DNA of 64,000 bases, from assembly GCA_964552655.1 (NCBI GenBank), contig CAZKHG010000011.1, forward strand, positions 1-64,000, written 5' to 3'. Shown piece by piece: positions 58,654-64,000 of this stretch. The position numbers and the translations under genes were made by a program. Numbering within the stretch: position 1 is the first letter of the stretch; every line of letters begins with the position of its first letter. Origin of the DNA: CAZKHG01 sp964552655. GTDB lineage: Bacteria; Bacteroidota; Bacteroidia; Bacteroidales; Tenuifilaceae. The notes below the pieces were generated by a model. It did no database searches, had not been told where the DNA came from, and saw nothing but the letters and a program-made list of their open reading frames with translations.

Positions 58654-59418
58654 CTATATTTTTTTCTCAGTTAAATATTTCCAGAATCGTTTTGGCATAA
58701 AATTTTGCTGGCATTTCAGATTTTTACGTTCTACAATTGCAATTTGGTTAAAGTACGATTTCCACATTTCCTGCCATTTCTGCTCATCAGGATGAATAAT
58801 TTCCCGGTTCACCTTACCGGTTGCCCTGCTAAATAAAGGGTTATCAATGGTGATCTGTTCCAGCTTAATTTTATCGAAGTAAAATCCATAGCTACGGTTT
58901 GTGTCATAAAGCAACCAGGGCTGATTGGCAAATCTTAACCTAAAATGGCCGGTGATCAGCGGGATTACATCGTATTTTGGGTCTAATGGTGCAAACCATA
59001 TCCCGTCAGCAGTTTGCTCAAAGCGTGCAAACATAAGCATTCTATGCGCTTCGCGCATTACCTTTTTTCCCAGCTGATCAATCCGCAGTACGCACTCAAT
59101 TGCTAAATTTGTTGAAATGCACCTTTTTTCATTAAACAGGATTCTCAGGTAATCAAAAATCAGCATCTCAATATTTTTATCTCCTGATAGAAATGCATGG
59201 AACAATTGCTCACAGGTGAGCATTCCACCAATTTTTTTTATCCCCTCCCAAACCCTTGTGGCTTTTGTTTCATCGGTCTCAATATTCAAGGTTTCACCAA
59301 AAACAATTTCACTTGTATCTTTTCCTATTACCTGATTTGGCCATTCCTTGTTTTCGTAGGAGTGGAAAATGGCTGTTAATAAACCCGGGAACGTGCCGTC
59401 ATAACGCAAAATGATCAT
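58654..59418 (-). CDS. TIGR03915 / DUF4130 family predicted DNA repair or modification protein
   Basis: A 254-residue protein whose start, ILRYDGTFPGLLTAIFHSY, and later parts (MREAHRMLMFARFEQTADGIWFAPLDPKYDVIPLI and HFRLRFANQPWLLYD, here in pieces) mark the DUF4130 family named TIGR03915. The C-terminal half has DEQKWQEMWKSYFNQIAIVERKN, NPKLQ-type residues and PKRFWKYLTE. It is described as partner of a radical-SAM protein (TIGR03916) in DNA modification or repair, because the two genes usually lie side by side. That partner is absent here; instead the endonuclease III gene lies just upstream on the same strand, which keeps a DNA repair setting. Function is otherwise unproven. Confidence 0.85.
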   Translation of the reverse strand: MIILRYDGTFPGLLTAIFHSYENKEWPNQVIGKDTSEIVFGETLNIETDETKATRVWEGIKKIGGMLTCEQLFHAFLSGDKNIEMLIFDYLRILFNEKRCISTNLAIECVLRIDQLGKKVMREAHRMLMFARFEQTADGIWFAPLDPKYDVIPLITGHFRLRFANQPWLLYDTNRSYGFYFDKIKLEQITIDNPLFSRATGKVNREIIHPDEQKWQEMWKSYFNQIAIVERKNLKCQQNFMPKRFWKYLTEKKI

Positions 59419-59458
59419 AAGAAATAAATTTTAACCTGATAATTCAACCTGGAGCAAA

Positions 59459-60103
59459 TTATAACGGATTAATCCTTTGGTATTCTTTACAAAATGTTGT
59501 TAAACCGCAATCGGCGCATTTGGGTTTGCGGGCAATACAAACATATCTTCCATGCAAAATTAGCCAGTGATGAGCCTTGGGGATCAGCTTTTCGGGGATA
59601 TTGGCAACAAGCTGTTTTTCCGTTTCCAGGGGATTTTTTGCGTTATGGGTTAAACCTATCCTTTTAGCCACCCTGAAAACGTGGGTATCTACTGCCATGG
59701 TTGGTTTGTTATAAGCAACAGATGCCACCACATTTGCCGTTTTACGGCCTACCCCCGGTAATTTTTGAAGCTGCTCTATGTCCGAAGGTATTATACCATT
59801 AAAATCCCTGAGAAGCATTTTAGCCATCCCAGATAGATGATTAGCCTTGCTGTTGGGGTATGAACAGGTTTTTATCAGCTCAAAAATATCTTCAACTTTA
59901 CCTTTTGCCAGCTTTTGTGGCGTAGGAAATTTCTGAAAAAACGTTGGAGTAATTAAATTAACCCGTTTATCAGTACATTGGGCGGAAAGTATGGTGGCGA
60001 CTATCAGCTCATAAGGATTGGTGTATTCCAACTCGGTTTCTGCCACCGGCATAGCTTTCTCAAAATACTCAATAACCTTTAAATATCTTTCCTTTTTGGT
60101 CAT
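59459..60103 (-). CDS. nth: Endonuclease III (DNA glycosylase/AP lyase)
   Basis: Removes oxidised pyrimidines in base excision repair and cuts the abasic site. The 214-residue protein has the helix-hairpin-helix LQKLPGVGRKTANVV with catalytic Lys K121, the catalytic Asp D139 in AVDTHVFRVAKRIGL, and the [4Fe-4S] cluster C-X6-C-X2-C-X5-C (C189, C196, C199, C205). Length is standard. It is likely cotranscribed with the TIGR03915 gene, 40 bases downstream, and divergent from the ABC-F gene. Confidence 0.97.
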   Translation of the reverse strand: MTKKERYLKVIEYFEKAMPVAETELEYTNPYELIVATILSAQCTDKRVNLITPTFFQKFPTPQKLAKGKVEDIFELIKTCSYPNSKANHLSGMAKMLLRDFNGIIPSDIEQLQKLPGVGRKTANVVASVAYNKPTMAVDTHVFRVAKRIGLTHNAKNPLETEKQLVANIPEKLIPKAHHWLILHGRYVCIARKPKCADCGLTTFCKEYQRINPL

Positions 60104-60152
60104 TCCCGTTAATCATTTCGGATAAATATACATATTAAATTGAAAATGGAGC

Positions 60153-60160
60153 TACATTTG
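60153..60160 (+). promoter_or_regulatory. -7 promoter element for ABC-F gene
   Basis: TACATTTG matches TAnnTTTG, 35 bases before the TTG start at 60196. Confidence 0.4.
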
Positions 60161-60195
60161 TCGGGTTTATAAAACGCTAATAATACTGCATTAAA

Positions 60196-62076
60196 TTGGC
60201 TATAAGTTATTTACAAGTTGAAGAGGTAAGCAAATCATTTGGCGATCTGGAAGTTTTAAGGAATATCACTTTTGGGATTTCTCAGAATCAACGGGTTGCC
60301 ATAATTGCCCGAAATGGCAGCGGGAAAACCACACTCTTGAACATAATAAATGGCAGGGATTCTGCAGATAGTGGACAGGTGGTTTTTCGGAATGGCTTAA
60401 CAGTTGGGTATTTAGAGCAAAACCCTGTTCTAATCGAATCGTTAACCATTCTTGAGAATGTATTCCGATCGGATAATAGCATTGCTAAAGCAATAATCGG
60501 GTATGAAACGGCTGTTATGAATGAAGATAAAAATCGTCTTCATTCAGCTATTATGGAAATGGACAGGCTTTCTGCCTGGGATTTTGAGGTTAAAGCCAAA
60601 TCGATTTTAACAAAATTAAAGCTTGATGATTTTAATCAAGTTGTTAGTACACTGTCTGGAGGTCAAAAAAAGCGGGTGGCGCTTGCTTCTGTGCTGTTAA
60701 AAGCGCCTGATATTCTTATTCTGGATGAACCTACCAACCACCTTGACCTTGATATGGTTGAATGGTTGGAGGATTACCTTATAAAGAACCGGTTCACCTT
60801 ACTTATGGTTACTCACGACCGTTTTTTTCTTGACAGGATTTGTACAGATATCATTGAGATTGATCAAAAACAGCTCTACTGGTACAAAGGGAACTATACC
60901 TATTTCCTCGAAAAGCGGGGAGAACGATTAAGTTATCAAAATGCTGAAATTGATAAAGCAAATAACCTGTTAAGAAAGGAATCGGAGTGGATGCGCAGAA
61001 TGCCGCAGGCGCGTGGTACTAAGGCTAAATACAGAGTTGATGCTTTTTACCAGTTACGCGATAAGGCCAATCAGCGGAGAGATGATTCCGAGGTGGAAAT
61101 TAACGTAAAAACATCGCGATTAGGGAAAAAGATTGTTGAGGTATTGGGCGTATCGAAAGGCTATGGTGAAAAATTGATACTTAATAATTTCTCGTTTAGG
61201 TTCAACCGGTTCGAAAGGCTTGGGATAATAGGTAGAAACGGAACAGGAAAAACAACTTTTCTTAACCTGATTACCAATACAATTCCACCAGATAGTGGAT
61301 CGGTTGAAATTGGCGAAACAGTGGTATTCGGTTACTACCGGCAGGAGGGAATGAATATTCGCGACGATCAAAAGGTTATAGATGTAGCCCGCGAGATTTC
61401 TGAAGTTGTTACCCTTGGCGATGGGAAAACAATAACTGCTTCGCAGTTCTTAACCCTTTTCTTGTTTCCTCCGGAAACTCAGTTCTCATACGTTTATAAG
61501 TTAAGCGGAGGGGAGAAGCGGAGATTATATTTGCTAACAATTCTGATGCGCAACCCTAATTTCCTTATCCTCGATGAGCCCACCAACGATCTTGATATTC
61601 TCACGTTGAATGTTTTGGAAGATTACCTGCAGAATTTTGGCGGTGTGGTGGTTGTTGTATCTCACGACAGGTATTTTATGGATAAGGTTGTAGATGGTTT
61701 GCTGGTTTTCGAGGGTGATGCAGAAATTTATGGATTTCCTGGTTCTTATTCCGAGTACAGGCAATGGGTTGCTGAAAATGAAGTTATCAACAGGAAAGAA
61801 GAGAATCTGAAAATTCAACCTAGAGTTGAAAAACCAAGACCTGATCGACCCCGGGAAAAAAAGTTAACTTTTGCTCAAAAGCGAGAGCTGGAGACATTGA
61901 GTCGGGAATTGGATGAGCTTGAAATGGAAAAAGCAGAGCTGGAGAAAGCGTTCAGTTCAGGTAATCTCAATCAGGATGAGCTTACTGTTAAGTCTTCACG
62001 ATTGGGCGAAGTGATTGCTCTCCTTGATACCAAGGGAACCCGATGGTTTGAACTAACTGATCTTGAGGGTAAATAA
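60196..62076 (+). CDS. ABC-F family ATPase (Uup-like)
   Basis: A soluble protein of 626 residues with two ABC domains in tandem and no membrane part, the ABC-F class acting on ribosomes or, for Uup, also linked to DNA. First domain: Walker A ARNGSGKT (38-45, Ala in place of the usual first Gly), LSGGQKKR and LILDEPTNHLDLD. A linker with the charged PtIM-type helices (RKESEWMRRMPQARGTKAKY) follows. Second domain: GRNGTGKT, LSGGEKRRLYL, LILDEPTNDLDI. The C-terminus (about 555-615) is a coiled coil (LETLSRELDELEMEKAELEKA), as in Uup. The start must be TTG, since no ATG lies near the family N-terminus SYLQVEEVSKSFG. Confidence 0.93.
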   Translation: MAISYLQVEEVSKSFGDLEVLRNITFGISQNQRVAIIARNGSGKTTLLNIINGRDSADSGQVVFRNGLTVGYLEQNPVLIESLTILENVFRSDNSIAKAIIGYETAVMNEDKNRLHSAIMEMDRLSAWDFEVKAKSILTKLKLDDFNQVVSTLSGGQKKRVALASVLLKAPDILILDEPTNHLDLDMVEWLEDYLIKNRFTLLMVTHDRFFLDRICTDIIEIDQKQLYWYKGNYTYFLEKRGERLSYQNAEIDKANNLLRKESEWMRRMPQARGTKAKYRVDAFYQLRDKANQRRDDSEVEINVKTSRLGKKIVEVLGVSKGYGEKLILNNFSFRFNRFERLGIIGRNGTGKTTFLNLITNTIPPDSGSVEIGETVVFGYYRQEGMNIRDDQKVIDVAREISEVVTLGDGKTITASQFLTLFLFPPETQFSYVYKLSGGEKRRLYLLTILMRNPNFLILDEPTNDLDILTLNVLEDYLQNFGGVVVVVSHDRYFMDKVVDGLLVFEGDAEIYGFPGSYSEYRQWVAENEVINRKEENLKIQPRVEKPRPDRPREKKLTFAQKRELETLSRELDELEMEKAELEKAFSSGNLNQDELTVKSSRLGEVIALLDTKGTRWFELTDLEGK

Positions 62077-62078
62077 CG

Positions 62079-62107
62079 AAAAAGGGTGATTTTATGATCA
62101 CCCTTTT
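62079..62107. terminator. Bidirectional terminator between ABC-F and Cache sensor genes
   Basis: AAAAGGGTGAT and ATCACCCTTTT form a perfect 11-base stem with a 6-base loop; T runs occur on both strands. It sits three bases after the ABC-F stop and 20 before the convergent stop. Confidence 0.9.
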
Positions 62108-62126
62108 GAAATATCTCGTTTAAATA

Positions 62127-64000
62127 TTAATCTTTGAAATCATCCAATTCGTGCGAGAGTTTCATTATCTTGTATATTCTACCCTCACCATCGGCAATAG
62201 GAACGTAAGTTTCAATGAATGTTACTATTTTCCCGTTCCAGTTGATTCTGGTTTTTACTTTTTTGCTAAAGCCTGAACGTAGGTTATCCCAGAATTGGCC
62301 ATATTCCTTTTTCTGCTTTTCAGTCATCTCGATATTCCCGGAGTGGTGTGTTCCAATCAGCTGTTCTCTGGAAATCCCCAAACGATTCAAGAAGGCATCA
62401 TTCACGTTTGTGATATTACCATTGAGATCGTAATCAACCATATAGGTAGCTGCGTTTAGCGAATTGATTAGGCCTTCAATTTCACCAGATTTCCGGGCAG
62501 CCTCTTCTTGAGTTGCCTGAAGTTCTTCCATGTTTTGCCTCATCTCTTCTTCCTGTGCGGCCATCTCTTCGGCTTGCTGCTGCGACTGTTCTAACAGGAA
62601 TTTTGTTTTGGCATTAATTCTTACTGAATGGATAGTGGCAGCTATACTCTCTGCAATCTTTTCCAGAAATTCTATCTGGTACTTCTCAATTACTTTAAAT
62701 GATGCCATCTCAAGAACACCGAGTATAGCATCCTCATATTTTAAGGGTACCAGGATTACGCACCTTGGATTTGCACTGCCCAACCCGGAGGTAATTGAGA
62801 TATAATCTTCGGGTACATCGGTCATGTAAATTGTTTCCTTCTCCATCGCGCAGGCACCAACCAGCCCTTCCCCCTTTTCGATACGTTTGGTAACGTATTT
62901 TTTCCTATCCCATGCGTATGCGGAAATGAGTTCGAAAAACTGATCATTCTTATCCTCCTCATTCCAAAGGAAAATTCCACCCTGGTTGGCTCCCAGGTAT
63001 TTAACCAGGTTCTTAAGCACATTATCACTAAGAAGTTGAAAATCATTGTTGTTTTGCCTGAGCAGATCGGCGAATTTTGCAAAACCCTCATTTGCCCAGG
63101 TTCTTTTCTGATCCTCGATTTTCCGATTCTCTTCTTCGATATGTGCATGTTTCAGACTATTTCGCATATCAATAAGCGATTGGGCCAAAACATCCTGCTC
63201 GCTAAGCATTTCCAGCTCACTATTATATTGTCCTTTGCCTATTTCTACTGCAAATGTTGCCTTTTGATTGAGCCCTTCGATTGATGTGTTTAACGCTTGC
63301 GCCATTTCTTCAATCTCATCACCGGTATTGATATTCAGGATCAGGTCATTGGAAATTTCCCCCTTGGCGATATGCTTAATAGAATTGGTGATTTTACGGA
63401 TTGGCCGGGTAAGATTGTCAGAGACAAAAATAAGTACAATGATGATTATAATTAATCCAACCGCCCCAACACCTAGGGAAACATATAATGTTCGGTCAGC
63501 CTCACTGGTAATAACGGATGTTGGCGTTGAAAGTACTAACGCCCAGGGTGTAGTAACTTTCCCGGCTGTAATTGGAGCAAAGCAAACAAGTTGGCTATTC
63601 CCTTTGTCATCTGTGTTTGTGAAATAAAACTCTTTGCCACCTTGTATTCTTTCAAGAATTTTTTCTTTTTCAAAGTTTTCCGGGAAGATGTCTTTAATGT
63701 TTTTAAAAATCAAGTCTTTGTTCGGATGCCCGGCTATGATACCTGTGTTAGAAACTAAAAACGCGTAGCTGCCTTCAACAGGTTTAATGCCTGTAACCAT
63801 CTCTTGCAAGCTCTGAAGCCGAACATCTGTTCCAATTATCCCGGCAAATTTCCCGTTAACCTTAATTGGCGCAGCATAGGTAATCATCAGGTCATTCGCT
63901 TTGGCAAAGGTGGCCTGATCAACATAAGGTTCCCATATCGACTCAACCCCTTTTTTCTTAAACCCTCCGTAAATATTTGGATCACCGTTAAGACTCTTTT
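62127..64000 (-). CDS. Cache-HAMP-GAF-PAS sensor protein (N-terminus beyond window)
   Basis: A membrane sensor cut by the right edge, with 623 residues visible and the frame open to the end. In order from the edge: the rest of a periplasmic dCache domain (PNIYGGFKKKGVESIWEPY, ITYAAPIKVNGKFAGIIGTD), a transmembrane helix near 63430-63490 (GAVGLIIIIIVLIFVS), a HAMP domain with TRPIRKITNSIKHIAKGE, a GAF domain (about 62650-63070, GANQGGIFLWNEE, IEKGEGLVGACAMEK), a Gln/Glu-rich coiled coil (EEEMRQNMEELQATQEEAARK) and a PAS domain (MVDYDLNGNITNVNDAFLNRLG). It ends after PAS with LSHELDDFKD. No kinase, cyclase or methyl-accepting domain follows, so signal output must go through a partner. Confidence 0.88.
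   Translation of the reverse strand, partial: KSLNGDPNIYGGFKKKGVESIWEPYVDQATFAKANDLMITYAAPIKVNGKFAGIIGTDVRLQSLQEMVTGIKPVEGSYAFLVSNTGIIAGHPNKDLIFKNIKDIFPENFEKEKILERIQGGKEFYFTNTDDKGNSQLVCFAPITAGKVTTPWALVLSTPTSVITSEADRTLYVSLGVGAVGLIIIIIVLIFVSDNLTRPIRKITNSIKHIAKGEISNDLILNINTGDEIEEMAQALNTSIEGLNQKATFAVEIGKGQYNSELEMLSEQDVLAQSLIDMRNSLKHAHIEEENRKIEDQKRTWANEGFAKFADLLRQNNNDFQLLSDNVLKNLVKYLGANQGGIFLWNEEDKNDQFFELISAYAWDRKKYVTKRIEKGEGLVGACAMEKETIYMTDVPEDYISITSGLGSANPRCVILVPLKYEDAILGVLEMASFKVIEKYQIEFLEKIAESIAATIHSVRINAKTKFLLEQSQQQAEEMAAQEEEMRQNMEELQATQEEAARKSGEIEGLINSLNAATYMVDYDLNGNITNVNDAFLNRLGISREQLIGTHHSGNIEMTEKQKKEYGQFWDNLRSGFSKKVKTRINWNGKIVTFIETYVPIADGEGRIYKIMKLSHELDDFKD

Noticed and set aside
1..64000. 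CRISPR array, tRNA or rRNA genes, prophage or insertion sequence
   Set aside because: No regularly spaced direct repeats, cloverleaf sequences, rRNA motifs, integrase or transposase were seen in any intergenic region.

Overview
This window comes from a member of the Bacteroidota, most likely a free-living relative of the Bacteroidales. The DNA is AT-rich, Shine-Dalgarno sequences are nearly absent, and many starts have a TAnnTTTG element a short distance upstream, which is the -7 box of the Bacteroidota sigma-A. The gene families agree: DUF3078 and DUF1207 proteins, a two-lobed M16 zinc protease, an HME-RND pump fused to a TolC-like channel, long-form PurC, and a SerA carrying Lys where most carry the catalytic His. 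Two chemoreceptors and a large Cache sensor suggest an environmental organism. No rRNA, tRNA, CRISPR array, transposase or prophage was seen.

Layout. 1-865: N-terminal part of an OPT-family transporter, cut by the left edge. 1100-7083: metal efflux operon (Cys-rich small exported protein, RND-TolC fusion, lipoprotein adaptor) ended by a clear terminator. 7241-14373: M16 protease, DUF3078 protein, mscL and clpB. 14409-18836 (minus): chemoreceptor, then phoH, a four-helix-bundle (S23) gene and purC. 18974-28152 (plus): SAM-HAT-like protein, mazG, a lone oligopeptide ABC permease, tpiA, prmA and a 1546-residue envelope protein of unknown function. 28149-31596: metallophosphoesterase, rsmE, an SPFH / ribbon-helix-helix / Zn-ribbon operon, and an ECF sigma factor with a small downstream ORF. 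31884-36879: uvrA, a lipoprotein and secreted-protein pair, and a HEAT-like protein. 36889-43555 (minus): GNAT, PLP-homeostasis protein and DHOD-like protein; then serC, serA and a DUF1015 protein; then comB. 43747-53264: membrane-anchored unknown, proline dehydrogenase, DUF1207 barrel, LpxL-type acyltransferase, acyl-CoA ligase, RecB/AddA-like helicase-nuclease and thioesterase. 53419-64000: exported Mn-type superoxide dismutase, pckA, second chemoreceptor, plsY, TIGR03915 protein, nth, ABC-F ATPase and a Cache-HAMP-GAF-PAS sensor cut by the right edge.

How it fits together. Most genes are core metabolism and housekeeping: glycolysis and gluconeogenesis (tpiA, pckA), serine synthesis (serC, serA), purines (purC), phospholipid and lipid A acylation (plsY, the LpxL-type enzyme, the acyl-CoA ligase), DNA repair (uvrA, nth, the RecB-like protein) and protein quality control (clpB, M16).

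The less ordinary parts are: the RND-TolC fusion with what looks like a preserved signal peptide at the junction; the giant beta-rich envelope protein after prmA; the SPFH-RHH-Zn-ribbon operon with ATGATAT half-sites around its promoter; several enzymes lacking hallmark catalytic residues (SAM-HAT-like, DHOD-like, SerA); and a comB gene with no coenzyme M context. No mobile island or obvious new defence system is visible. All functional calls are from reading the sequence; no database search was run.
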